Shown here piece by piece: positions 1 to 8,110 of a stretch of 47,881 nucleotides of DNA (the first letter of the stretch is position 1; the number at the start of each line of letters is the position of its first letter). Position numbers and translations under genes: made by a program. Origin of the DNA: JAAYDH01 sp035353055 (lineage in GTDB: Bacteria > Bacillota_I > Bacilli_A > RFN20 > CAG-826). The notes below the pieces were generated by a model. It saw only the letters and a list, made by a program, of their open reading frames with translations. It did not search any database and was not told the DNA's origin. The stretch lies in contig DAOPYW010000008.1 of the NCBI GenBank assembly GCA_035353055.1, positions 1-47,881 on the forward strand, given 5' to 3'.

Positions 1-156
1 AAACGCTGAAAGCATCTAAGCGTGAAGCCAGCCTAAAGATGAGACTTCCCATTCGAAAGAAGTAAGACCCCCGAAAAGTTATCGGGTTGATAGGTCAGAA
101 GTGTAAGTGCTGTGAGGCATTAAGCTGACTGATACTAATAGGTCGAGGACTTAATT
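1..156 (+). rRNA. 23S rRNA, 3' end (partial)
   Basis: The first bases match the conserved 3' end of bacterial 23S rRNA, ending in the block ACTAATAGGTCGAGGACTTAA, which is close to the Bacillus 23S terminus. Only the 3' end lies in the window; the rest is upstream. A spacer of about 118 bases without a tRNA separates it from the 5S gene. The exact 3' end is estimated from the family and may be off by a few bases. Confidence 0.93.
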
Positions 157-274
157 TCTAAGATTTTTACTAAGTAAAAAAATAAACATAAAATTAAAGT
201 TTCTATTTAACAAGCAAAGCAACATGTGATAATATTCAGTTTTGAGAGAACAATTTGAACTCTCTGTAAAAAAA

Positions 275-382
275 GTCTGGTGGTGATGGCGCGGTGGATA
301 CACCTGTTCCCATCCCGAACACAGCAGTTAAGCACCGTAGTGGCGAAGATATCCGCAAGGACAAAATAGCGAGCCGCCGGGC
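275..382 (+). rRNA. 5S rRNA
   Basis: A full-length 5S rRNA of about 108 bases. It carries the conserved loop text CCCATCCCGAACACAGCAGT. Helix I forms between bases 275-284 and 373-382 (GUCUGGUGGU with GCCGCCGGGC, allowing G-U pairs). It follows the 23S end, so this is the tail of a 16S-23S-5S operon. Confidence 0.95.
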
Positions 383-390
383 TTTTTTTA
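373..390 (+). terminator. Terminator of the rRNA operon
   Basis: The GC-rich 3' strand of 5S helix I (GCCGCCGGGC) is followed immediately by seven Ts. Helix I itself can therefore act as an intrinsic terminator stem. Inferred from sequence. Confidence 0.6.
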
Positions 391-429
391 TTTGTCGCAT
401 TAGGCTAGAATAAATTGCGAGGTAAAACT

Positions 430-1659
430 ATGAATATCAACGTCATTCGCCTGAGAACCATCCTCGATGATCGAGAGAGCTCTGTCATCAAAACAAACAC
501 GGATTTTATCGAAGAGATCAACAATAATCTGATCGATGAAGATTTCATCATCAGCGAAAATCCCGTCGATCCGGTGATGTCGATTATCTTTGTCGAGACC
601 GGTGGCAGCGAGCCAAAGTTTCTCTCTCTGTTTGAGAAACTAGAGAATCCGATCGTCCTTTTGAGCAATGGAACAAATAATTCACTGCCAGCTTGCCTAG
701 AGATAAAAACTTATTGCTCCCTCCACAATAAAGAAGCTTATATCATCACTGGAACTGAAGAGCAATGCGCGAATGAGATCAAGCATTTCGCTCGAGTTGC
801 TCATGCGATGAAAGCTTTAAAAGAAAACAATCTCGGAGTGATTGGGCAGCCCAGCGAATGGCTGATTGCCTCTCAGATGGACGCTCCCACTGTCTATGAC
901 TATTTTAAAATAAACCTAATAAATATTGGGATGGATGAACTCATTCAAGAAATCGATAAGAAAAAAACGGGAACTATCCCTCATTTAGATAAATTGAAAG
1001 CCAAGTTTAAAAATCGCGAGGTTTTAGAGGGCGCGTGCTTCATTTATGGCGCTCTCAAGCGGCTGATTGCTAAATACCATCTCCGCGGCTTGACTATCCG
1101 ATGCTTTGACTTATTGGGCAAATATAAGAACACTGCTTGCTTAGCTTTAGCTTTATTAAACGAAGAAGGAATCACTGCCGCTTGCGAAGGAGATGTCCCC
1201 TCTTTGCTCACTATGCATATGCTGACGGCTTTAACAGGCCGCCCCTGCTTCCAGGCTAATCCCTCTCGCCTCGATCTCGAAAATAATACCGCCTTGTTCG
1301 CTCACTGCACGATCCCCTTAAATATGGTGTCTAAATACGACTTGTTGACCCATTTTGAAAGCGATCTTGGCGTCGGCATTAAGGGAACCATGCCATTAGA
1401 TAAAGTCACGATTTGTAAGTTATTTTTAAACGGCAAGAAACTCCTGGACAACTCTTTCGTGAGCTCCGGCAAAATCAAAGAGAACTGCTCTTTGCCAGGC
1501 TACTGCCGAACCCAGATTCTCGTCGAATTTGACCAGTATGGTCTCTACACTCTTTTCCAAAAGAATTTTGGAAATCACATGATTATTACCTATGCCGATG
1601 CCGAGGAAGATTTTTTCACTTTATTGACCATTTACGAAAAGCAAAAAGAAAACCATTAG
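430..1659 (+). CDS. L-fucose/L-arabinose isomerase-like protein
   Basis: A 409-residue protein resembling the L-fucose isomerase and related-protein superfamily, which interconverts aldoses and ketoses with a bound divalent metal. The best evidence is the C-terminal half: an ACEGDVPSLLTMHMLTALTG segment, an FQANPSRLD segment and an AHCTIPLNM segment, typical of FucI/AraA-like proteins. These supply a Glu, Asp and His that could bind metal. The ATG at 430 is chosen over a TTG at 415 because GAGGT precedes it by about 8 bases. It is a single gene right after the rRNA operon, with no sugar kinase or aldolase nearby, so the substrate is unknown. Many family members have never been tested as isomerases. 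Confidence 0.72.
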   Translation: MNINVIRLRTILDDRESSVIKTNTDFIEEINNNLIDEDFIISENPVDPVMSIIFVETGGSEPKFLSLFEKLENPIVLLSNGTNNSLPACLEIKTYCSLHNKEAYIITGTEEQCANEIKHFARVAHAMKALKENNLGVIGQPSEWLIASQMDAPTVYDYFKINLINIGMDELIQEIDKKKTGTIPHLDKLKAKFKNREVLEGACFIYGALKRLIAKYHLRGLTIRCFDLLGKYKNTACLALALLNEEGITAACEGDVPSLLTMHMLTALTGRPCFQANPSRLDLENNTALFAHCTIPLNMVSKYDLLTHFESDLGVGIKGTMPLDKVTICKLFLNGKKLLDNSFVSSGKIKENCSLPGYCRTQILVEFDQYGLYTLFQKNFGNHMIITYADAEEDFFTLLTIYEKQKENH

Positions 1660-1664
1660 TGGTC

Positions 1665-1692
1665 TTGTTCTTTTTTATATCTATGATATAAT
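1665..1692 (+). promoter_or_regulatory. Promoter for the gene at 1710
   Basis: TTGTTC at 1665-1670, a 16-base spacer and a perfect TATAAT at 1687-1692, with an extended -10 TGA directly before it. The predicted start is near 1699, which leaves a leader of only about 11 bases before the ATG. Confidence 0.65.
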
Positions 1693-1709
1693 CTTTTACC
1701 GGTAAAGAT

Positions 1710-2186
1710 ATGAAAATCAACAAAGCTAATCTCGCTTACGCCTTCTTATGCAACATCCCGGTCAGCGCTTGCCTCTGCATCGCGGCAAACTTTTCCAATA
1801 ACAGCGGAAACTTTATTTGGTCTGATTTTCTTCTCAATTATGCCATCTCGCTCCCAGTGGCGATTTTGATCTCTCTATTTGTTCCCCTTGTAGGTTTAGG
1901 CAAATGGTTTACCAGCCTCTTTGGCATCGAACACGAGACTTTCACTAATAACTTAATGTATCGCTTGCTGGCGACTTTATTTTCTTCGTTCATCTATTTT
2001 ATGATCCTCAACCCGGTTCTCGCGGTTTTTAACGTGGTAATCAGCGGGGTGTGGCTCAATGTTCCCCTCTGGCTCTTCAACTGGATGAGAAGCTTGCCTG
2101 GTATGCTAGCGGTGGGATTCTTCTCATCGTTATTTTTTGATATTCCGGCCTATCGAATCGCGCACAAAATCGATCCTAAATTTTAG
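1710..2186 (+). CDS. Small integral membrane protein, unknown function
   Basis: A 158-residue protein that I do not recognise. It has about four hydrophobic segments, near residues 8-27, 42-66, 85-112 and 128-148, joined by short loops. There is no signal peptidase site and no conserved charged cluster that would suggest an enzyme. A weak GGTAAAG precedes the ATG, and a strong extended -10 promoter lies just upstream, so it is probably transcribed alone. The next gene has its own promoter. Confidence 0.7.
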   Translation: MKINKANLAYAFLCNIPVSACLCIAANFSNNSGNFIWSDFLLNYAISLPVAILISLFVPLVGLGKWFTSLFGIEHETFTNNLMYRLLATLFSSFIYFMILNPVLAVFNVVISGVWLNVPLWLFNWMRSLPGMLAVGFFSSLFFDIPAYRIAHKIDPKF

Positions 2187-2237
2187 TCCGTTTTCTCTTG
2201 CTTTTAGAGGTGCAAAAACCTGGAAAAAGGACCTGTC

Positions 2238-2266
2238 TTGACAATATGTGTTTTACTATGTAAAAT
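2238..2266 (+). promoter_or_regulatory. Promoter of asp23-fakA
   Basis: Consensus TTGACA at 2238-2243, a 17-base spacer and TAAAAT at 2261-2266. The predicted start is near 2273. A 13-base palindrome (ACCTAA-A-TTAGGT, 2273-2285) covers the predicted start and the Shine-Dalgarno AGGT. Confidence 0.75.
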
Positions 2267-2289
2267 TGAATAACCTAAATTAGGTAACT

Positions 2290-2616
2290 ATGAAAGCAAA
2301 CGAACCCCATAAACAAAATACAAAGGTGACAGAGGATGAGCTCAAAGCTCTCGTCAGAGAAGCGCTAGTCCCCTGCTATGGTATTAAAGAAATAGCGAAT
2401 ATTTCTCAAATGAAAGGAAAAAAAGAGGAAGGTCTAAAAATCAAATTTCATGCTGACCATACATTCAGTGTCGACATCTATGTAGTAGTGATATTTGGCC
2501 TCAAGATCACGGAGACAATCCGCTCTTGCCAAAAGCTTGTCAAGCACATCCTTAATCACTATTACCCAAATCAATGTCGCCACATCAATGTCTACGCTTA
2601 TGATCTAGCCTCTTAA
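2290..2616 (+). CDS. Asp23/Gls24 family (YloU-like) protein
   Basis: A 108-residue protein of the Asp23/Gls24 alkaline-shock family. The GLKIKFHADHTFSVDIYVVV region corresponds to the family's beta-strand core, and the C-terminal half is the helical part. It sits immediately before the fatty-acid kinase gene with a 9-base gap, the same arrangement as yloU-yloV in Bacillus subtilis, which is the strongest support. In staphylococci Asp23 is membrane-associated through a partner and linked to envelope stress; the role of YloU-type members is not settled. It has a Shine-Dalgarno (TAGGT) and a consensus promoter. Confidence 0.8.
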   Translation: MKANEPHKQNTKVTEDELKALVREALVPCYGIKEIANISQMKGKKEEGLKIKFHADHTFSVDIYVVVIFGLKITETIRSCQKLVKHILNHYYPNQCRHINVYAYDLAS

Positions 2617-2625
2617 ACAACTAAA

Positions 2626-4299
2626 ATGAAACTTATTAACGGACAAGACTTAAAAAGAATGTTTATTTCGGGAGCGAATAATCTTTACAATTCCTACCCC
2701 GAAATCGATGCACTAAACGTCTTTCCTGTACCTGATGGTGATACGGGAATGAATATGAATCTCACCATGACCAGCGGAAGCAAAGAGATTCAAAATCGCG
2801 GGGATGAGAGCATCTCTGATATCGCTAAAGCATTTTCTCGCGGCCTTTTGATGGGCGCAAGAGGAAACTCCGGCGTCATCACCTCCCAAATTTTCCGCGG
2901 CTTTGCCCAAGGCTTAGAAGATAAAAAAGAAATCAATGCGGTGGAATTTTCCCACGCTTTAGAAAAAGGCGTCGAAGTCGCCTATAAAGCTGTTGTTCGG
3001 CCAGTCGAAGGAACCATCCTAACCGTGATGAGAGAATCCAGCGAAGTGCTGGCTAAAACTGTCAAAAAGGATTTCTCTATAGAGAAAGCCATGGATGTTC
3101 TCATCAAAGAAGCCCGCGAGTCGCTGAAGCGCACTCCTGAGCTCCTCCCCATCTTAAAAGAAGTGGGCGTGATTGACTCCGGTGGCGCGGGACTATTAAA
3201 AATATTTGAAGGCATTCGCTCAGCCTTAAATGGCAAGGTCATCGAGAGAGAAGAAGCCACTTCGACCAATGCTGAAGCTCCGCTTCGCATGGCGGGAGCC
3301 ACCATGGAAGAAGAAGAGTACGGCTACTGCACTGAATTCATTATGTCTCTTGGACCGGATAGCGTGAAAAAGCCTTTCAATGAAAAGCGATTCACAACCA
3401 TTTTAGGAACTCGCGGCAATTCATTAGTGGTGGTCCACGACGAAGAGATTGTCAAAGTCCACATCCACACCCTCAATCCTGGCGAAGTGCTGTCTTACGC
3501 TCAGCAATTTGGCGAATTTCTAAAATTAAAAATTGAGAATATGACTGAGCAGCATCACGCTCTAGCGACTGGAGCGGCTGTCGAAGAGCACCAAGACCTC
3601 GTCTCTGCTCACGAAGAAGAGAAAAAAGAAAAGACAAAATATGCGATGATCGCCGTCTCGGCTGGCGAGGGCATCGATGAATTTTTCAAAGAGATCGGCA
3701 TCAATGTGATTGTCAAAGGCGGTCAGACGATGAACCCTTCTAGTGAAGACTTCGTCAACGCGATCAAAAAAGCTAATGCGGAAAACGTATATATCTTCCC
3801 CAACAACTCCAACATCGTCATGGCAGCTTCTCAAGCTTGCGAAGTGATTGAAGATAAAGAAATCAATGTCTATGTCGTTCCAAGCAAGACCATACCTCAA
3901 GGCATTACATCAGCGATTATGTTCAACGAAGATGCCACTCCTGAAGAGAACTTCCACGAGATGAAATCCGCTCTTAAGAATGTCAAGTCAGGCGAAGTAA
4001 CCTTCGCTACACGCGACACAAAATTTGGCGATGTCAATGTGAAAAAAGATGACTTTATCGGCATTTATGAAAAAGATATCGTCATCGATTCACCCTCGAA
4101 AATTGGCGCTTGTCGCTATCTAATCGATCAGATGATTGATGACCAGTGTTCCATCATCACTATTATTCATGGCGAGGATGTGACCCCAGAAGAGATCGAA
4201 AAAATCAAAAACTATGTCGAAGACAAGTATCCAGAGATCGACATTGACATTCACAACGGAAAGCAACCTGTCTACTCTTTCTTAATCGGCATCGAATAA
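2626..4299 (+). CDS. fakA: Fatty acid kinase FakA (DAK2/YloV family)
   Basis: A 557-residue protein of the DegV-partner kinase family, close in length to YloV (553). The N-terminal DhaL/DAK2 domain (about 1-200) carries NVFPVPDGDTGMNMN, whose aspartates bind Mg-ATP in the family. The middle and C-terminal domains follow to the end, finishing in PVYSFLIGIE. FakA phosphorylates fatty acids presented by FakB (DegV-like) proteins so that PlsX/PlsY can use them in phospholipid synthesis; no fakB is in this window. It is co-transcribed with asp23. There is no clear Shine-Dalgarno, so translation may be coupled. A terminator follows the stop. Confidence 0.9.
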   Translation: MKLINGQDLKRMFISGANNLYNSYPEIDALNVFPVPDGDTGMNMNLTMTSGSKEIQNRGDESISDIAKAFSRGLLMGARGNSGVITSQIFRGFAQGLEDKKEINAVEFSHALEKGVEVAYKAVVRPVEGTILTVMRESSEVLAKTVKKDFSIEKAMDVLIKEARESLKRTPELLPILKEVGVIDSGGAGLLKIFEGIRSALNGKVIEREEATSTNAEAPLRMAGATMEEEEYGYCTEFIMSLGPDSVKKPFNEKRFTTILGTRGNSLVVVHDEEIVKVHIHTLNPGEVLSYAQQFGEFLKLKIENMTEQHHALATGAAVEEHQDLVSAHEEEKKEKTKYAMIAVSAGEGIDEFFKEIGINVIVKGGQTMNPSSEDFVNAIKKANAENVYIFPNNSNIVMAASQACEVIEDKEINVYVVPSKTIPQGITSAIMFNEDATPEENFHEMKSALKNVKSGEVTFATRDTKFGDVNVKKDDFIGIYEKDIVIDSPSKIGACRYLIDQMIDDQCSIITIIHGEDVTPEEIEKIKNYVEDKYPEIDIDIHNGKQPVYSFLIGIE

Positions 4300-4312
4300 A
4301 ATAAAATGAAAC

Positions 4313-4350
4313 ATGGCAAATCAAAAGATTTGCTATTTTTCTTTTCCTTT
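4313..4350 (+). terminator. Terminator after fakA
   Basis: The stem ATGGCAAATC/GATTTGCTAT (4313-4322 with 4327-4336) has an AAAA loop and a T-rich tail. It lies over an upstream in-frame ATG (4306) of the next gene, which argues that recG starts downstream at 4366. Confidence 0.8.
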
Positions 4351-4358
4351 CCAATAAT
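4330..4358 (+). promoter_or_regulatory. recG promoter (predicted leaderless)
   Basis: TTGCTA at 4330-4335 (inside the fakA terminator arm), a 17-base spacer and AATAAT at 4353-4358. The predicted start (4365/4366) coincides with the ATG of recG, and no Shine-Dalgarno is present. Confidence 0.5.
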
Positions 4359-4365
4359 TAAAGTA

Positions 4366-6372
4366 ATGGATAATAAATTAACTAAATCGCCGCGCCTAAA
4401 CCATCTTCTTTATGAGATGGGAATAAGAAAAAGCTATGATGTCGTCAATTATTTGCCGAGGCGCTACGAAGATATCAACTACACAGCCGAAAAAAATCTC
4501 TCCGATAAACAGCGAGTGGTGCTTTTTGGCAAGGCAATTAGTCTCCCTCAATTGGTGAGACATCGCGGTGTCTCGATTGTGAGATTCGATTTCTTGACTT
4601 CGAAAAACACCTATTTTAAAGTCATCGCTTTTAATCGCCCCTATCTTTCAAAGATTGTGGACTTAGCAAATGAATACACCTTAGTTGGAGTGTTCGACAA
4701 AAAGAATACCGAGATCAATACGGTCAATCTCTACAAAGGCCTCATTCCTCTCGACCAGCGATTAAAACCGATTTATTCTTTGCCCAGCGAATATCCCAAT
4801 TACTTATTTTCTGGCCTCGTCCAGCGGAGCTTAAAAGAACTAGAGGGAAAGATATATTCTTCCGTGCCCTTTTCCTATCAGTATAAATATCGCCTGATCG
4901 AAAAAGAAAAAGCTCTCTGGTCGGTTCATTTCCCCCGCGACAGCGAAGACCTTCGTCAGGGCTTTCGCCACTTAAAGTACGAAGAAGCCTTGTCTTTTTC
5001 TTTGAAGAACCAATGCATACGCGAGAGCAATAAATCCCTTGCCAAAATTAAAAAAGAGCCGATTGACTTATCCCTTTGCGAGCCTTTTATCTCTAAGCTT
5101 CCCTATCAATTGACCGATGATCAAAAAGCAGCTTCTAGCGAAATTATCGAAGATATGAATCAATCCACTCTGATGTACCGCTTGCTTCAAGGGGATGTGG
5201 GAACGGGCAAAACGCTAGTGGCATTTATCGCTTTATATGCGAATTACTTGCGCGGCGATCAGGGAGTTATCATGGCTCCAACCGACGCGTTAGCCCGACA
5301 GCACTTCGCTAATGCGCAAAACATTTTTAGCGGAACAAAGATGAGAGTTCAACTTTTGTTGGGATCCACCAACGCTAGCGATCGAAAGACCATCAAAGAC
5401 GATTTGGAGGATGGCTCCATCGATGTTTTGATTGGCACCCATGCTCTTTTCACTAAATCTTTGGTCTATTCTTCTCTCGGCCTCGCCGTCATCGATGAGC
5501 AGCACCGCTTCGGCGTCAACCAGAGAATCATGCTAGCGAACAAAGGCGAGCACGCTGATTTATTGATGATGTCAGCCACTCCGATTCCTCGCTCATTAGC
5601 ATTAACTATCTATGGCGACTTAGATATTTCTACTCTCACTTCTTTCCCTAATCGCAAGCGGCAAGTAGAGACTAAAATTATCACTTCTGACGACGAACAA
5701 ATCGACGAATATATCGCCGCTTCATTAGCCAGCGATCGACGAGTCTACATCGTCGCTCCTCTGATTGATTATCGCGAAGATGAACGCTATTCGGTTGAAA
5801 AATTATTTGCTCATTATGCGATGAAATTCCCCCATAAAGTGGCACTTTTGCACGGAAAAATGAAGCAAGAAGACAAAGAAAAGGCCCTGCAAGAATTCAA
5901 CGATGGAACAAAACCAATCCTTGTTTCCACCCCGGTTATCGAAGTTGGAATTGATATCTTAAAAGCCAATTTGATGATTATTTATGATGCCTCAAGCTTT
6001 GGATTAGCTTCCCTCCATCAACTGCGTGGAAGAATTGGCCGCGATGGCTCCCTTGCCCACTGCTTTTTGGTGTGTGACCAAACTGATGATCCTGAAACGG
6101 TGGAGAGACTGCAAACTCTCGTGAACACCGATGATGGTTTTTTGATTGCCGAAGCCGATTTAAAACTACGAGGTCCAGGCGAATTAGCGGGCTACCGTCA
6201 ATCAGGGTTACCTTCCTTTACTTTTCTCAATGTCATATCCGATTTTCGCATCTTTGTCACCGCTCGAGATGATGCGCGAGACATCTTGAAAAATCGCGAT
6301 GAAAAAGAATACCAGTGGCTGCTTAAAAAAGTTCAAAAAGAAATCATTGCTGAGCCCCTAATTAAAGGCTAG
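4366..6372 (+). CDS. recG: ATP-dependent DNA helicase RecG
   Basis: A 668-residue superfamily 2 helicase that remodels stalled forks and Holliday junctions. In order: an N-terminal wedge/OB domain (about 1-230), Walker A GDVGTGKT (about residues 280-290), motif II DEQH with QHRFG, motif III MSATPIPRS, and a C-terminal helicase domain with GVDI-like VEVGIDI and QLRGRIGRDG. The length matches Bacillus RecG (682). Start 4366 (MDNKLTKSPRL) is chosen over 4306 because the extra 20 residues would be encoded across a terminator hairpin and do not resemble RecG N termini. There is no Shine-Dalgarno. Confidence 0.95.
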   Translation: MDNKLTKSPRLNHLLYEMGIRKSYDVVNYLPRRYEDINYTAEKNLSDKQRVVLFGKAISLPQLVRHRGVSIVRFDFLTSKNTYFKVIAFNRPYLSKIVDLANEYTLVGVFDKKNTEINTVNLYKGLIPLDQRLKPIYSLPSEYPNYLFSGLVQRSLKELEGKIYSSVPFSYQYKYRLIEKEKALWSVHFPRDSEDLRQGFRHLKYEEALSFSLKNQCIRESNKSLAKIKKEPIDLSLCEPFISKLPYQLTDDQKAASSEIIEDMNQSTLMYRLLQGDVGTGKTLVAFIALYANYLRGDQGVIMAPTDALARQHFANAQNIFSGTKMRVQLLLGSTNASDRKTIKDDLEDGSIDVLIGTHALFTKSLVYSSLGLAVIDEQHRFGVNQRIMLANKGEHADLLMMSATPIPRSLALTIYGDLDISTLTSFPNRKRQVETKIITSDDEQIDEYIAASLASDRRVYIVAPLIDYREDERYSVEKLFAHYAMKFPHKVALLHGKMKQEDKEKALQEFNDGTKPILVSTPVIEVGIDILKANLMIIYDASSFGLASLHQLRGRIGRDGSLAHCFLVCDQTDDPETVERLQTLVNTDDGFLIAEADLKLRGPGELAGYRQSGLPSFTFLNVISDFRIFVTARDDARDILKNRDEKEYQWLLKKVQKEIIAEPLIKG

Positions 6373-6397
6373 AGATATTACAGTATCCTTTTATTTA

Positions 6398-6421
6398 AAA
6401 ACAATCTAAATTGTTTTGTTT
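6398..6421 (+). terminator. AT-rich hairpin after recG
   Basis: An 8-base-pair stem AAAACAAT/ATTGTTTT (6398-6405 with 6410-6417) with loop CTAA, followed by GTTTT. It is a weak, AU-only-rich terminator candidate just upstream of the plsX promoter. Confidence 0.4.
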
Positions 6422-6426
6422 TGTTA

Positions 6427-6432
6427 TATAAT
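6427..6432 (+). promoter_or_regulatory. -10 box of the plsX operon
   Basis: A perfect TATAAT at 6427-6432. No convincing -35 box was seen at 17 bases. The predicted start near 6439 leaves a 24-base leader carrying the GAGG ribosome binding site of plsX. Confidence 0.5.
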
Positions 6433-6462
6433 GGTAAAATGAACTAACGAGGTTTATCGAGT

Positions 6463-7434
6463 ATGAAATTAGTTGTTGACACGATGGGTGGAGATTTAGG
6501 CAGTGGCGTGATTGTCGCTGGCATTTTAGATTTCCTTAAAGTTAATCCTGATGTGGAAATTATCGCGGTTGGAAAAAAAGAAGAATTGACTGCTTTAGAG
6601 GGCATTTGCCGCATTGTCGATGCTCCGGATATTGTGCCGATGGAAGCGGGAGCTCTCGAAGTTTTGCGCTTAAAGAATGCCTCGATGACTGTCGCTCTTA
6701 AATTATTGAAAGAAGAGCAGTTGAACGGAGTGATTTCTTGCGGTTCTACCGGAGGGTTCTTAGCCACCTCAACTATTACATTAAAGCTTATTCCCGGCGT
6801 TAGGCGCGCTGCTTTAGTCGCCCCCTTTCCCTCTCAGATGAAAGGGAAAAAAGTGGTGATACTAGATATCGGCGCTAACAATGAAAATTCCCCAGAAGAA
6901 TTAGCCCAATTTGCCATTATGGGCCGCTTATATTCTCAATCTATCTTTGGCATTGAAAATCCTTCCTTATATCTCTTGAGCAATGGCAGCGAAGAGGGCA
7001 AGGGATCACCAGAGATTAAAGAAGCTCAAAAATTGCTCCATGATTTCCCTGGCTATCAAGGGAACATCGAAGCTCGCGTGGCTCTCGATGGAAGAGCGGA
7101 TGTCATCGTCACCGATGGTTTTACTGGAAATATTTTTCTTAAAGGTACCGAAGGGATTGCCAAAACCATGGCCAATCTGATGAAGCAAGCCTTTAAGAAG
7201 AATCTTTGGACTAAACTCGGTTATTTGCATGTCCGCAAAGGAATTAATGCGATATCGGAAACGATGGATTACAAGAGCACTGGAGGAGCGATGCTATTAG
7301 GCGTTAATGGCGTGGTGGTCAAAGCTCACGGAAGCTCCGATGCATACGCTTTTAAATGCGCTTTAGATGTCGCTAAAAAACTAGCTGTTCACCAAGTTGT
7401 AGAAAAGATAAGAGAGGGCATGAACAATGCGTGA
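6463..7434 (+). CDS. plsX: Phosphate acyltransferase PlsX
   Basis: A 323-residue protein starting MKLVVDTMGGDLGS, the family hallmark. PlsX swaps acyl groups between acyl-ACP and phosphate to give acyl-phosphate for PlsY in phosphatidic acid synthesis, at the membrane surface. GAGG lies before the start. Its 3' end overlaps rnc by 8 bases. In Bacillus, fabD, fabG and acpP sit between plsX and rnc; they are absent here. With fakA upstream this would fit use of exogenous fatty acids, but genes elsewhere in the genome cannot be excluded. Confidence 0.94.
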   Translation: MKLVVDTMGGDLGSGVIVAGILDFLKVNPDVEIIAVGKKEELTALEGICRIVDAPDIVPMEAGALEVLRLKNASMTVALKLLKEEQLNGVISCGSTGGFLATSTITLKLIPGVRRAALVAPFPSQMKGKKVVILDIGANNENSPEELAQFAIMGRLYSQSIFGIENPSLYLLSNGSEEGKGSPEIKEAQKLLHDFPGYQGNIEARVALDGRADVIVTDGFTGNIFLKGTEGIAKTMANLMKQAFKKNLWTKLGYLHVRKGINAISETMDYKSTGGAMLLGVNGVVVKAHGSSDAYAFKCALDVAKKLAVHQVVEKIREGMNNA

Positions 7435-8110
7435 TGTCAAAGAATTACTGGATAAACTCCATATCAAGCCTCGCGACCTGAACATTTACGAATTAGCGCT
7501 CACTCATCCATCCTATAATGCTGATGCTAATACCGTGCACTGCGATTACGAGCGATTAGAGTACATGGGAGATGCTGTCCTTGATTTCGTGACCGCTGAT
7601 CTCATCTTTAAGCAGAATCCTCACATGGATGAAGGCAAGATGAGCAAATTCCGCAGTTATTTAGTGAAGAGCCAAACTTTAGCAAATTATGCTAGAGAGC
7701 TCAATCTATCTGAATTTATTCGCGCTGGTCACTCTATTCCTAGCGATCAAATCGACAAGAGCAATAAAATACTCGAGAACGTCTTTGAAGCTCTCGTGGG
7801 AGCCATTTATCTAGATGCCGGCATGAAGACTGCTTATAACTTTATTGTGAGACAGCTAAAAATGGATTTAAAAACTTTGAATTCTCTCGATTTAACCGAT
7901 GCTAAAACCATGCTCCAAGAGCAGATGCAGGCCGAGCATCGCGACAGCGTCCACTACGAGATTGTCAGCCAAAAGGGTCCCGCTCATGACCGGACCTTCA
8001 CCGTCAATGTGCTGTTCAATGATATCGTCTTAGCGACTGGAACCGGAAAAAGTAAAAAAGCCGCCGAGGAAAGCGCGGCTCGCAATGCCCTAGAAAAGAG
8101 AAGTGTTTAA
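7427..8110 (+). CDS. rnc: Ribonuclease III
   Basis: A 227-residue endonuclease for double-stranded RNA (rRNA processing and mRNA decay). The N-terminal catalytic domain holds the signature ERLEYMGDAVLDF (about residues 38-50) with the metal-binding Glu and Asp. The second acidic pair is in NVFEALVGAIYLDAG (about 120-134). A double-stranded RNA-binding domain occupies about 155-225, starting near DAKTMLQEQMQ. It overlaps plsX by 8 bases and ftsY by 1 base, so it belongs to one translationally coupled operon. The smc gene usually found between rnc and ftsY is missing. Confidence 0.95.
   Translation: MRDVKELLDKLHIKPRDLNIYELALTHPSYNADANTVHCDYERLEYMGDAVLDFVTADLIFKQNPHMDEGKMSKFRSYLVKSQTLANYARELNLSEFIRAGHSIPSDQIDKSNKILENVFEALVGAIYLDAGMKTAYNFIVRQLKMDLKTLNSLDLTDAKTMLQEQMQAEHRDSVHYEIVSQKGPAHDRTFTVNVLFNDIVLATGTGKSKKAAEESAARNALEKRSV

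Noticed and set aside
4306..4365. Longer recG starting at 4306
   Set aside because: The extra codons run through the fakA terminator and do not look like a RecG N terminus.
2713..5505. Several antisense frames of 60-110 codons opposite fakA and recG
   Set aside because: They have no ribosome binding site or family signature and mirror the codon bias of the real genes.
6463..8110. Possible TGA recoding (Mycoplasma code)
   Set aside because: TGA ends plsX, rbgA and cdsA at the expected lengths, and conserved Trp positions use TGG.
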